Positions 1 through 6,744 of a stretch of 13,635 bases of DNA are shown here, piece by piece. Origin of the DNA: Pseudomonadota bacterium. Lineage in GTDB: Bacteria > Pseudomonadota > Alphaproteobacteria > Rhizobiales > Rhizobiaceae. The notes beneath the pieces were generated by a model. That model was not told where the DNA came from, made no database searches, and saw only the letters and a list, made by a program, of their open reading frames with translations. The DNA is taken from positions 1 through 13,635 of the forward strand of contig JAEYRU010000302.1 in NCBI GenBank assembly GCA_023435335.1. The letters are read 5' to 3'. Both the position numbers and the translations under genes were made by a program. Position 1 is the stretch's first letter, and each line of letters starts with the position of its first letter.

Positions 1-32
1 AGAAAAGCGGGGACGGCTCTATCCACACCTCC

Positions 33-50
33 GCGACCGCGCCCGGTCGC
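33..50 (-). other. Small GC hairpin directly after lysA
   Basis: A 7-bp perfect inverted repeat (GCGACCG / CGGTCGC, 4-base loop) lies immediately downstream of the lysA stop codon. No T-run follows it in the direction of lysA transcription, so it is not a standard intrinsic terminator. It may be a 3' stabilising or pausing hairpin, or simply a chance GC palindrome. The remaining bases at the window edge (1-32) show no supportable gene. Confidence 0.3.
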
Positions 51-1313
51 TCACACCCAATCGGGCACGGAGTCCAGCCCGATCAGTTCCTCGTAGGTCG
101 GGCGCCGGCGGATCACGTGGAAACGGCCGCCATCGACCAGTACTTCCGGCACCAGCAGCCGCGTGTTGTAAGTGCCGGCCTGCACCGCCCCGTATGCGCC
201 GGCCGTGCCCACCGCGATGAGGTCGCCCGAGGCGAGCCGCTGCATCTCGCGGTCGTGGCCGAGATAGTCGCCGGTTTCGCAGACCGGCCCGACAACGTCG
301 GCCGTGATGCGCGGGGCAGCGTCGTCACGCACAACCGGGCGGATGGTGTGGAAGGCGTCGTAGAGCGTGGGCCGGATGAGGTCGTTCATCGCGGCGTCGA
401 CGATCAGGAAGTTCTTGGCGTCGCCTTCCTTCAGGTAGATCACCTGCGCGACGAGAATGCCGGCGTTGCCCGCGATCAGCCGGCCCGGCTCGAAGATGAC
501 CTTCATGCCGAGCTTGGTGACATGCTTGCGCACGATCTCCGCATAGGCATCCGGAAGCGGCGGCGGCTCGTTGTCGTCGCGATAGGGGATGCCAAGCCCG
601 CCGCCGAGGTCGATGTGCTCGATCGCGTGGCCGTCGGCCTTGAGCGTCGCCACCAGCTCTGCAAGCAGCGCGAAGGCGTCGTCGAAGGGCTGCAGCTCGG
701 TGATCTGGCTGCCGATATGCATGTCGATGCCGGTGACCCGCAGGCCGGGAAGCTCGGCGGCGCGGGCATAGGCCGCGCGCGCCCGCTGCCACGGAATACC
801 GAACTTGTTCTCCGCCTTGCCGGTGGAGATCTTCCTGTGGGTGCGGGCGTCGACGTCCGGATTGATGCGCAGCGACACGCGCGCCTCGCGGCCGGCGGCG
901 ACCGCGCGCGCCGACAGCAGCTCCAGTTCCGGCTCGGACTCCACGTTGAAGCAGAGGATGTCGGCGGCGAGCGCCTGGTCCATTTCGCTGGCCGTCTTGC
1001 CGACGCCGGAGAACACGATCTTGTCGGCCGGGATGCCGGCGGTGAGCGCGCGCCGCAACTCGCCTTCGGAGACGACGTCGGCGCCGGCCCCGAGCTTCGC
1101 CAGGACGCGCAGTACCGCCTGGTTGGAGTTCGCCTTCATGGCGTAGCAGACCAGCGCGTCGAGGCTAGCGAAGGCCTCGGCGAAAACCTTGTAGTGGCGG
1201 GTCAGCGTGGCGGTCGAATAGCAGTAGAAGGGAGTGCCGACGGCGGCCGCGATCTGCGGCACCGGCACGTCCTCGGCGTAGAGCACGCCGTCGAGATACT
1301 GAAAATGGTTCAT
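51..1313 (-). CDS. lysA: Diaminopimelate decarboxylase
   Basis: This cytoplasmic PLP enzyme decarboxylates meso-diaminopimelate to L-lysine, the last step of lysine synthesis. The 420-residue length is normal for the family (fold-type III, alanine racemase-like barrel followed by a beta domain). Visible motifs are the PLP lysine in CYAMKANSN (K60), HIGSQ at 199-203, the phosphate-binding glycine run LGGGLG at 236-241, EPGR at 275-278, and the C-terminal active-site segment GPVCETGD at 342-349, whose cysteine and glutamate contact substrate across the dimer, then YNTR near 382. The ATG at 1313 has AGGGA upstream and is the only sensible start. It lies 15 bp after the LptM-like lipoprotein gene and downstream of argH, so the three are probably one transcript. 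No oddities were seen. Confidence 0.97.
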   Translation of the reverse strand: MNHFQYLDGVLYAEDVPVPQIAAAVGTPFYCYSTATLTRHYKVFAEAFASLDALVCYAMKANSNQAVLRVLAKLGAGADVVSEGELRRALTAGIPADKIVFSGVGKTASEMDQALAADILCFNVESEPELELLSARAVAAGREARVSLRINPDVDARTHRKISTGKAENKFGIPWQRARAAYARAAELPGLRVTGIDMHIGSQITELQPFDDAFALLAELVATLKADGHAIEHIDLGGGLGIPYRDDNEPPPLPDAYAEIVRKHVTKLGMKVIFEPGRLIAGNAGILVAQVIYLKEGDAKNFLIVDAAMNDLIRPTLYDAFHTIRPVVRDDAAPRITADVVGPVCETGDYLGHDREMQRLASGDLIAVGTAGAYGAVQAGTYNTRLLVPEVLVDGGRFHVIRRRPTYEELIGLDSVPDWV

Positions 1314-1328
1314 GGGGCAGTCCCTGGG

Positions 1329-1538
1329 CTAGTCGATCAGCCCGTCGAGGATGAACGGCCGGTCCCTGACCGGCGGCGCGGGTTCCGGCGGCAGCGGTTT
1401 GCCCTCCTCCTCGGCCACGCGCCGCGCTTCGACCGCAGCGTCGTAGGGGCTGTCGAGCGGCGCCCGGCGGCCGCAGCCGGCCGTGGCGGCAAGCGCCGCG
1501 AGCACCGTCATCGAAAGGAAAAACCTGCCAGCCCTCAT
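1329..1538 (-). CDS. lptM: LptM-like small lipoprotein
   Basis: This is a predicted 69-residue lipoprotein. After a short basic start (MRAGRFF) and a hydrophobic stretch comes a lipobox ending at Cys22 (AATAGC), then GRRAPLD, which fits the GCGxxGPL-type start of the mature LptM/YifL (LPAM_2) family. The rest is a short Pro-, Glu- and Arg-rich tail. In enterobacteria LptM helps oxidative maturation of the LptD lipopolysaccharide translocon; that role is known for the family and only inferred here. I chose the ATG at 1538 because it puts the lipobox at a normal distance. An in-frame ATG at 1571 (3 bp from the argH stop) would add 11 residues. The position between argH and lysA matches the common proteobacterial pairing of this lipoprotein with lysine-pathway genes. 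Confidence 0.75.
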   Translation of the reverse strand: MRAGRFFLSMTVLAALAATAGCGRRAPLDSPYDAAVEARRVAEEEGKPLPPEPAPPVRDRPFILDGLID

Positions 1539-1573
1539 CGCGCCGTCCGTCCCGAAAAACTCGTCGCGCATCC

Positions 1574-2995
1574 TTAGCGGAGTTTGCCGCGCTTGGCATC
1601 CTGTTTGAGGCGCTTGCGCCAATAGCGGACCTGGCGGCGCACCTCGACGGGCGCAGTGCCGCCGAAGGAGGTGCGGCTTTTCACCGAATTTGTGACGGAC
1701 AGAACCGAGAAGACGCCCTCGCCGATCGCCGGATGGATTGCCCGCAGGTCTTCCAGCGACAGCTTGTCGAGCCCCTTGCCCCGGCTTTCGGCCAGCGCCA
1801 CGGCGCGGCCCGTCACGTGATGCGCCTCCCGGAACGGCAGCCCGGCCTCGCGCACCAGCCAGTCGGCAAGGTCGGTGGCGGTGGAGAAGCCGGCGCCGGC
1901 GGCCTTCTTCATCGCCGTCGCGTTGATCGTCATGTCGCTCACCATGCCGGTGGTGGCCGCGAGCATGAGCTCCAGCGTCTCGGCGGCGTCGAACACCGCC
2001 TCCTTGTCTTCCTGCATGTCCTTCGAATAGGCGAGCGGCAGGCCCTTCATCACCGTCAGCAGGCCGATCAGGTGGCCGTTGACGCGGCCCACCTTGGCGC
2101 GGATGAGCTCGGCCGCGTCAGGGTTCTTCTTCTGCGGCATGATGGAGGAACCGGTCGAATAGGAATCCGACAGCCGCACGAAGCCGAACTGCGGCGTCGA
2201 CCAAATGACGATCTCCTCGGCCAGCCGCGACAGATGCGTGCCGCAGATCGAGGCGAGCGACAGGAACTCGAGCGCGAAGTCGCGGTCGGAGACGCTGTCG
2301 ATGGAATTGCGCGTCGGCTCGCGGAAGCCGAGCGCGGCGGCCGTCATGTGCCGGTCGATCGGGAAGCCGGTGCCGGCGAGCGCGGCGGCGCCCAGCGGGG
2401 ATTCGTCCAGCCGTTCGAGCGCGTCGCGCACACGCGACAGGTCCCTGCCGAACATCTCCACATAGGCCATGCAGTGATGGCCGAAGGTGACCGGCTGCGC
2501 CACCTGCAGGTGCGTGAAGCCCGGCATCACCGTCGCCGCGTGTTCCTCCGCGCGGACAAGGAACGCCTCGATGAGGGCAATGAGCGCCGCCTCGGTCCGC
2601 TCCAGCTCGCGCTTGACCCAGAGCCGGAAATCGACCGACACCTGGTCGTTGCGCGAGCGCGCCGTGTGCAGGCGGCCGGCGGCCGGGCCGATGAGTTCGG
2701 CCAGCCGCGACTCGACATTCATGTGGATGTCCTCGAGCCGCGTGGAGAAGGCGAACTTGCCGGCCTCGATCTCTGACAGGATCGTGTTGAGCCCGTGAGC
2801 GATTTTCTTTTGATCGTCCGCCGAAATGATGCCCTTTTCGGCCAGCATTTGCGCATGCGCAAGCGAACCGGCGATGTCCTGTGCATATAGCTTGCGGTCG
2901 AAGCCGATGGAGGCGTTGATCGCCTCCATGATGGCGGCCGGACCCGAGGCAAAACGTCCGCCCCACATCTGGTTGCTGGTATTCTGCTCGCTCAT
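1574..2995 (-). CDS. argH: Argininosuccinate lyase
   Basis: This enzyme cleaves argininosuccinate to arginine and fumarate, the last step of arginine synthesis, as a cytoplasmic homotetramer of the fumarase/aspartase superfamily. The 473 residues match the family length. Conserved regions in order are MWGGRF at 10-15, HTARSRNDQ at 110-118, the GFTHLQ segment with His162 near the active site, and the signature GSSIMPQKKNP at 282-292, which carries the catalytic serine (Ser284 here by count, in the mobile loop). The frame stays open upstream to 3160, but that part overlaps tlpA and has no lyase-like sequence; the ATG at 2995 gives the typical MSEQ...MWGGRF beginning. Only a weak Shine-Dalgarno is visible before it. 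It heads the argH-lptM-lysA operon and is divergent from tlpA. Confidence 0.97.
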   Translation of the reverse strand: MSEQNTSNQMWGGRFASGPAAIMEAINASIGFDRKLYAQDIAGSLAHAQMLAEKGIISADDQKKIAHGLNTILSEIEAGKFAFSTRLEDIHMNVESRLAELIGPAAGRLHTARSRNDQVSVDFRLWVKRELERTEAALIALIEAFLVRAEEHAATVMPGFTHLQVAQPVTFGHHCMAYVEMFGRDLSRVRDALERLDESPLGAAALAGTGFPIDRHMTAAALGFREPTRNSIDSVSDRDFALEFLSLASICGTHLSRLAEEIVIWSTPQFGFVRLSDSYSTGSSIMPQKKNPDAAELIRAKVGRVNGHLIGLLTVMKGLPLAYSKDMQEDKEAVFDAAETLELMLAATTGMVSDMTINATAMKKAAGAGFSTATDLADWLVREAGLPFREAHHVTGRAVALAESRGKGLDKLSLEDLRAIHPAIGEGVFSVLSVTNSVKSRTSFGGTAPVEVRRQVRYWRKRLKQDAKRGKLR

Positions 2996-3039
2996 GGTGC
3001 TAACCGGACGGTATAGTTGACGGAAATGCGGACTGGCCG
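2996..3039. promoter_or_regulatory. Divergent argH / tlpA intergenic region
   Basis: Only 44 bp separate the argH and tlpA start codons, so at least one promoter must extend into the opposite coding region. A TATACC-like -10 candidate reads toward argH and a TTGACG hexamer reads toward tlpA, but neither has a convincing partner at the right distance. No exact promoter can be assigned. Confidence 0.35.
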
Positions 3040-3705
3040 ATGAAAAAACTGGGTTTGCCGGCTTCGCGCCTGATCGCGCTGGCGGCGGTGGCGGGCGTTC
3101 TCGCAGGCGGGCTTGCCGTATACGTGATGGGCGGCCCCTCTGGCAACAATGTCGCGGCAACCGCGCCCGCTGCCGACGCCTGCGCCGCCAAGGTCGAGCG
3201 CGCCAAGACGGTCGGCGCGGCGGCCAGGGGCGAGGTCGCGGCGATGCTGGCCGCCAACCCGCCGCAGTCGCTCGCCGGCCTCGCGTTCAACGATCCCGAA
3301 GGCCGGCCGATGACCGTCGCCTCGCTGAAGGACAAGGTGCTGCTCGTCAATCTGTGGGCGACCTGGTGCGCGCCCTGCCGCGCCGAGATGCCGGCGCTCG
3401 ACGCCCTGCAGGGCGAGATGGGCGGGGATGATTTCGAGGTCGTGGCCGTCAATGTCGACACCGGCAGCGACGAGAAGCCGAAGAAGTTCCTGGCCGAGAT
3501 CGGCATCGAGAACCTCGGCTACTACCGCGACAATACGCTCGGCCTGTTCAACGAGTTGAAGCGCCGCTCGCTGGCGCTCGGCCTCCCAGTGACGCTGCTG
3601 ATCGACCGCGACGGCTGCCTGCTCGCCAACATGAACGGTCCGGCCGAATGGGCGAGCAATGACGCCAGGAGGCTAATCGAGGCGGCGCTGGCGCCGACCT
3701 CTTGA
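3040..3705 (+). CDS. tlpA: Thiol:disulfide interchange protein TlpA
   Basis: This is a membrane-anchored periplasmic thioredoxin of 221 residues. An uncleaved N-terminal helix (about 10-30) is followed by a thioredoxin fold with the redox motif WCAPC at 109-113 and the cis-proline at GLPVT (P183). In Bradyrhizobium, TlpA reduces the copper chaperone ScoI and the CuA site of CoxB during aa3 cytochrome oxidase assembly, and the same job is likely here. Two extra cysteines, C48 and C193, are 145 residues apart. From memory, that spacing equals the structural disulfide (Cys10-Cys155) of the soluble Bradyrhizobium TlpA domain, which supports orthology. It is divergent from argH, with a degenerate ribosome-binding site and its own start at 3040. 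The gene looks intact. Confidence 0.93.
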   Translation: MKKLGLPASRLIALAAVAGVLAGGLAVYVMGGPSGNNVAATAPAADACAAKVERAKTVGAAARGEVAAMLAANPPQSLAGLAFNDPEGRPMTVASLKDKVLLVNLWATWCAPCRAEMPALDALQGEMGGDDFEVVAVNVDTGSDEKPKKFLAEIGIENLGYYRDNTLGLFNELKRRSLALGLPVTLLIDRDGCLLANMNGPAEWASNDARRLIEAALAPTS

Positions 3706-3746
3706 ATTTTAGTTAAGGCTCACTGAGTCCGGCTAACGCCATCTTC

Positions 3747-4296
3747 ATGTTTTTGCGCGCAGACTTCCTCCCGGCGTATCGGAGGAAAGGTCTGGTGGCA
3801 CGCATCGGGAGAATCTCGGTTCGCGGCGCGCTGAAGCTGGCGGGCTGGACCCTTTCCGGCACCCTCGGGTGCCTGGCGATCTCGCTTTTCTACAACTGGC
3901 TGAGTTTCCGCCACATGGGCGGGGAGGCGCTGCGCCAGAGCCTGATCAGCGCGACCGTCTTGCCGATCATTCTTGCCGGGCCGCTGTTCTGCTACCTGAC
4001 GCTGAAGATGCGCGAACTGGCCATCGCCAACCACCGATTGCACCGCCTCGCCTCGACGGATGCGCTCACCGCCTGTCTCAACCGCGGCGCCTTCTCCGCG
4101 ATCGCGAGATCGCCGCTGCGCCATCTCAGTCAGCGTCGGCTGTGCGACCCTGGAACGGCCGAGCGGCTTCTCGGAGCTCTTCCGCGTCGCCGACGAGCGG
4201 CTCTACATGGCCAAACGAGCGGGACGGAACCGGGTGGTCGCGGCGCACATAGCCGAAACGGCGTCCGAGACGGCGCGGGTGCTCGCGCTGCACTGA
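3747..4296 (+). pseudogene. Decayed membrane-bound GGDEF (diguanylate cyclase-like) gene
   Basis: From the ATG at 3747 the reading frame encodes a basic N-terminus, two membrane helices (about residues 30-50 and 66-87), a short linker, and the opening of a GGDEF domain (LASTDALTACLNRGAF, residues 101-116). After about 4100 the similarity stops and this frame runs on as unrelated Arg-rich sequence to 4340. In another frame, from about 4123, the end of a GGDEF domain appears: ISVSVGCA, then ADERLYMAKRAGRNRV, stopping at 4294-4296. About 90-100 residues normally lie between these parts, including the GG[DE]EF active site and the metal-binding aspartate. All are missing, so an internal deletion with a frame change has removed catalytic ability. 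Short repeats of GATCGC sit at the junction. Neither a simple sequencing slip nor a programmed frameshift would account for the lost core. Confidence 0.8.
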
Positions 4297-4306
4297 GCGC
4301 CGCCGC

Positions 4307-5188
4307 TCAGCGCGTGGGAACGGGGTGCTCGCCGCGGTAGTCGTAGAAGCCGCGTCCGGCCTTGCGCCCGAGCCAGCCGGCCTCGACATACTTCACCAGC
4401 AGCGGGCACGGCCGGTACTTGGAGTCTGACAGCCCGTCATGCAGCACCTGCATGATCGACAGGATGGTGTCGAGGCCGATGAAATCGGCGAGCTGGAGCG
4501 GCCCCATCGGATGGTTCGCGCCCAGCCGCATGGCGTTGTCGATCGCCTCGACGGTGCCGACGCCCTCGTAGAGCGTGTAGATCGCCTCGTTGATCATCGG
4601 GATCAGGATGCGGTTGACGATGAAAGCGGGGAAGTCCTCCGACACAGTGATCTGCTTGTCGAGACTGGAGACGAAGGCCTTCGCCGTCTCGAAGGTGGTG
4701 TCCTCGGTGGCGATCCCGCGCACCAGCTCGACCAGCTTCATAAGCGGCACGGGGTTCATGAAATGGATGCCGATGAAGCGCTCCGGCCGGTCGGTCTGCG
4801 CCGCCAGCCGCGTGATCGAGATCGAGGAGGTGTTGGTGGCCAGCAGCGCTTCGGGATTGAGCACCGGGCACACCTGCTGGAAGATCTTGCGCTTGACCGT
4901 CTCGTCCTCGGTCGCCGCCTCGATGACGAGGTCGCAGCCCGCGAGCGCCTCCAGCGTCTCGGCCGGGCGGATGCGCGCCAGCCCCTTCTGGCGATCCGCA
5001 TCGGCGAGCTTCTCCGAGCTGACCTGACGCGCCATGTTGCCGCTGATGGTGGCGATGCCGTTTTCGATGCGGTCCGGCGAAACGTCGTTGAGCAGAACCG
5101 TGTAGCCCGCCAGCGCCGCTACATGGGCAATGCCGCCGCCCATCTGCCCCGCGCCGATGATGCCCACCGTCTCGATCTTGCCTGCCAT
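4307..5188 (-). CDS. hbdA: 3-hydroxybutyryl-CoA dehydrogenase
   Basis: This cytoplasmic enzyme interconverts (S)-3-hydroxybutyryl-CoA and acetoacetyl-CoA with NAD(P)H, linking beta-oxidation with butanoate and polyhydroxybutyrate metabolism. The 293 residues are the classic single-function length. The Rossmann nucleotide motif GAGQMG is at 12-17, NTSS at 119-122 carries the conserved serine, HFMNP at 142-146 the catalytic histidine, and E154 (KLVELV) is its partner. The C-terminal dimerisation domain begins near FIVNRIL (189-195) and includes GANHPMGPL at 223-231. The ATG at 5188, preceded by GGGACAGG, is preferred; the open frame upstream to 5368 crosses the terminator and overlaps etfA. It lies downstream of the etfB-DUF3237-etfA unit on the same strand but behind an intrinsic terminator, so it probably has its own promoter. 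Family assignment is firm; the symbol (hbdA, also called paaH or fadB2) is conventional. Confidence 0.93.
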   Translation of the reverse strand: MAGKIETVGIIGAGQMGGGIAHVAALAGYTVLLNDVSPDRIENGIATISGNMARQVSSEKLADADRQKGLARIRPAETLEALAGCDLVIEAATEDETVKRKIFQQVCPVLNPEALLATNTSSISITRLAAQTDRPERFIGIHFMNPVPLMKLVELVRGIATEDTTFETAKAFVSSLDKQITVSEDFPAFIVNRILIPMINEAIYTLYEGVGTVEAIDNAMRLGANHPMGPLQLADFIGLDTILSIMQVLHDGLSDSKYRPCPLLVKYVEAGWLGRKAGRGFYDYRGEHPVPTR

Positions 5189-5224
5189 GACCTGTCCCGT
5201 CGTCGGGCTTCTCGCAGCCCGTTG

Positions 5225-5237
5225 TTGTGCAGTGCAA
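5225..5237. promoter_or_regulatory. Possible PhaR/PhbF-type operator upstream of hbdA
   Basis: TTGTGCAGTGCAA lies 36 bp before the hbdA start, between it and the terminator. It fits the TGC...GCAA pattern remembered for the polyhydroxybutyrate regulator PhbF (TG-N-TGC-N3-GCAA) with one mismatch. The location before a 3-hydroxybutyryl-CoA gene is suggestive, but a single short site is weak evidence. Confidence 0.25.
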
Positions 5238-5242
5238 ACTAA

Positions 5243-5274
5243 AAGGGCGGGGCGACCACGTCTACCCCGCCCTT
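5243..5274 (-). terminator. Intrinsic terminator of the etf operon
   Basis: A perfect 10-bp inverted repeat (AAGGGCGGGG / CCCCGCCCTT) with a 12-base loop is followed, in the minus direction, by TTTTAGTTT. It lies 29 bp after the etfA stop codon. The T-tract is present only on the minus-strand side, so it terminates the etfB-DUF3237-etfA transcript before hbdA. Confidence 0.85.
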
Positions 5275-5303
5275 CACAAATTAATACGACGGTTGCGAAA
5301 GCG

Positions 5304-6233
5304 TCAAAGCGCCTTTTCGAGCTCCGGCAGCACAGTGAAGAGATCTGCGACCAGGCCGTAATCGGCAACCTGGAAGATCGGCGCCTCCTCGTCCTTGTTG
5401 ATGGCCACGATGACCTTCGAGTCCTTCATGCCAGCCAGATGCTGGATCGCACCGGAGATGCCCACCGCGATGTAGAGCTCCGGCGCCACCACCTTGCCGG
5501 TCTGCCCGACCTGCCAGTCGTTGGGCGCGTAGCCGGCATCGACCGCTGCGCGGCTTGCGCCGATCGCGGCGCCCAGCTTGTCGGCGACGGGGGTGATGAC
5601 TTCCTGGAACTTCTCCGCCGAGCCAAGCGCGCGGCCGCCCGAGATGATGATCTTGGCCGAGGTCAGTTCCGGCCGGTCGCTGTGCGCGATCTTGTTTTCG
5701 ACAAAGCTGGAGAGGCCGGGATCGGCAGCGACCGCGGCGTTCTCCACTGGGGCGGAACCGCCCTCCGCGGCTGCCTGGAAGCCGGCCGTCCGCACGGTCA
5801 GCACCTTCTTGGCGTCGGTCGCCTGCACGGTCTGGATGGCGTTGCCGGCATAGATCGGCCGCTTGAACGTGTCGGCGGACACGACATCGATCACGTCGGA
5901 CACCTGCATCACGTCGAGAAGGGCGGCCACGCGCGGCATGACGTTCTTGCCCATGGTGGTGGCGGGCGCGACAAGCGTGTCGTAGGACCCGGCCAGTTCC
6001 ACCACCGTCGCCGCAAGCGGCTCGGCGAGGCGCTCGGCGAGCGCGTCGCTCTCCGCCAGTAGCACTTTGCGCACGCCGGCGAGCTTGGCGGCCGCTTCCG
6101 CAGCCGGCTTGGCGCCCTTGCCGGCGACGAGGACATCGACGTCGCCGCCGATCTTCACTGCCGCCGAGAGGGCCTTTGCGGTCTGGTCGGAAAGGGAGGA
6201 GTTGTCGTGTTCGGCAATCAGCAGGATGGCCAT
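5304..6233 (-). CDS. etfA: Electron transfer flavoprotein subunit alpha
   Basis: This is the FAD-binding alpha subunit of the ETF heterodimer, which takes electrons from acyl-CoA and other flavin dehydrogenases and passes them to ETF:quinone oxidoreductase. At 309 residues it has the normal length. The N-terminal half is the variable alpha/beta domain. The C-terminal FAD domain is highly conserved: SGGRALGS, LGAAIGASRAAVDAGY, NDWQVGQTGK, then LYIAVGISGAIQHLAGM (the ETF-alpha signature), and VADYGLVADLF near the end. Two ATGs occur at 6239 and 6233; the second is preferred because GAAAGAG then sits at a proper distance, whereas it abuts the first. It is third in the unit after etfB and the DUF3237 gene (42-bp gap) and is followed by a strong terminator. 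Confidence 0.96.
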   Translation of the reverse strand: MAILLIAEHDNSSLSDQTAKALSAAVKIGGDVDVLVAGKGAKPAAEAAAKLAGVRKVLLAESDALAERLAEPLAATVVELAGSYDTLVAPATTMGKNVMPRVAALLDVMQVSDVIDVVSADTFKRPIYAGNAIQTVQATDAKKVLTVRTAGFQAAAEGGSAPVENAAVAADPGLSSFVENKIAHSDRPELTSAKIIISGGRALGSAEKFQEVITPVADKLGAAIGASRAAVDAGYAPNDWQVGQTGKVVAPELYIAVGISGAIQHLAGMKDSKVIVAINKDEEAPIFQVADYGLVADLFTVLPELEKAL

Positions 6234-6275
6234 GTTCATCTCTTTCGGTTCATGGGTTCGGTAACGGCTCTCGCT

Positions 6276-6737
6276 CTAGAGAACCTCGTAGACTTCGTAT
6301 TTCACGCCGTTGGCCTCCCGCGCCCCCTTGGCGACCGCGACCACTCCGTTCAGCCACGCGTAGCTTTCATGGGCGGTCTCGAATAGCGGGGTGGAACGCA
6401 GATAGTATTCGGAGGGATCGACCGCCTCGCCGGCAGCCAGCCGCGCACTCACCTCTGCCGACGCTCGCCGGATGCCGCGATAGGTCATCAGGATGTTGGC
6501 GCCGTCGTCCGCCACAAGCAGGAGGCGCACGTCCTGCACGAAGCTCCCGTCAGGCCGCCCCAGCAGCAGGTCCGCTCCGATGAGCGGAAACACCTCACCC
6601 TTGAGGCGGCGTCCCTGGAAGGTTCCGCCCGAGATCGGGAAGATCCGTCGATCGCCGGCCGGCGTCGATCCCAGCGCTACCGGAGGATGCAGCGTCAGCG
6701 ACATGTCGAAGAGATGACGGACCTCGATGCCGGACAT
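6276..6737 (-). CDS. DUF3237 / UPF0311 family protein
   Basis: This 153-residue protein is recognisable as the DUF3237 (UPF0311) family by the order LGSTPAGDRRIFPISGGTF (22-40), RLKGEVFPLIGAD (44-56), RPDGSFVQDVR (61-71), DDGANILMTYRG (78-88), and the end YYLRSTPLFET...YAWLN (111-130), finishing VYEV. It has no signal peptide or membrane helix. The family forms a beta-barrel of unknown biochemical function; nothing in the sequence shows a catalytic motif I can name. The ATG at 6737 is 7 bp after the etfB stop and its Shine-Dalgarno (GAGGG) overlaps that stop, indicating translational coupling; longer starts would overlap etfB. Its place between the two ETF subunit genes is unusual and suggests a link to ETF or acyl-CoA metabolism, but this is inference. 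Confidence 0.85.
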   Translation of the reverse strand: MSGIEVRHLFDMSLTLHPPVALGSTPAGDRRIFPISGGTFQGRRLKGEVFPLIGADLLLGRPDGSFVQDVRLLLVADDGANILMTYRGIRRASAEVSARLAAGEAVDPSEYYLRSTPLFETAHESYAWLNGVVAVAKGAREANGVKYEVYEVL

Positions 6738-6744
6738 GGCGCCC

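Noticed and set aside
117..1577. 486-codon open frame on the plus strand opposite lysA and the lipoprotein gene
   Set aside because: It is the antisense shadow of high-GC codons: Arg/Ala/Val/Asp-rich, with no recognisable domain, and lysA on the other strand has all its catalytic motifs.
1733..2776. 347-codon plus-strand open frame opposite argH
   Set aside because: Low-complexity Arg/His/Gly-rich translation, no domain; argH is unambiguous.
2996..3160. N-terminal extension of argH to 3160
   Set aside because: It would overlap tlpA, and its Pro/Arg-rich sequence is unlike argininosuccinate lyase; the ATG at 2995 gives the family N-terminus.
3000..3506. 168-codon minus-strand open frame opposite tlpA
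   Set aside because: Ser/Ala/Pro-rich shadow with no motif; tlpA carries WCAPC and the expected topology.
3706..3746. Possible hairpin GTTA...TAAC after tlpA as terminator
   Set aside because: The arms pair for only a few bases and there is no T-tract; not supportable.
4297..4306. Terminator between the GGDEF remnant and hbdA
   Set aside because: Only 10 bp separate the convergent ends and no stem with a T-run is present.
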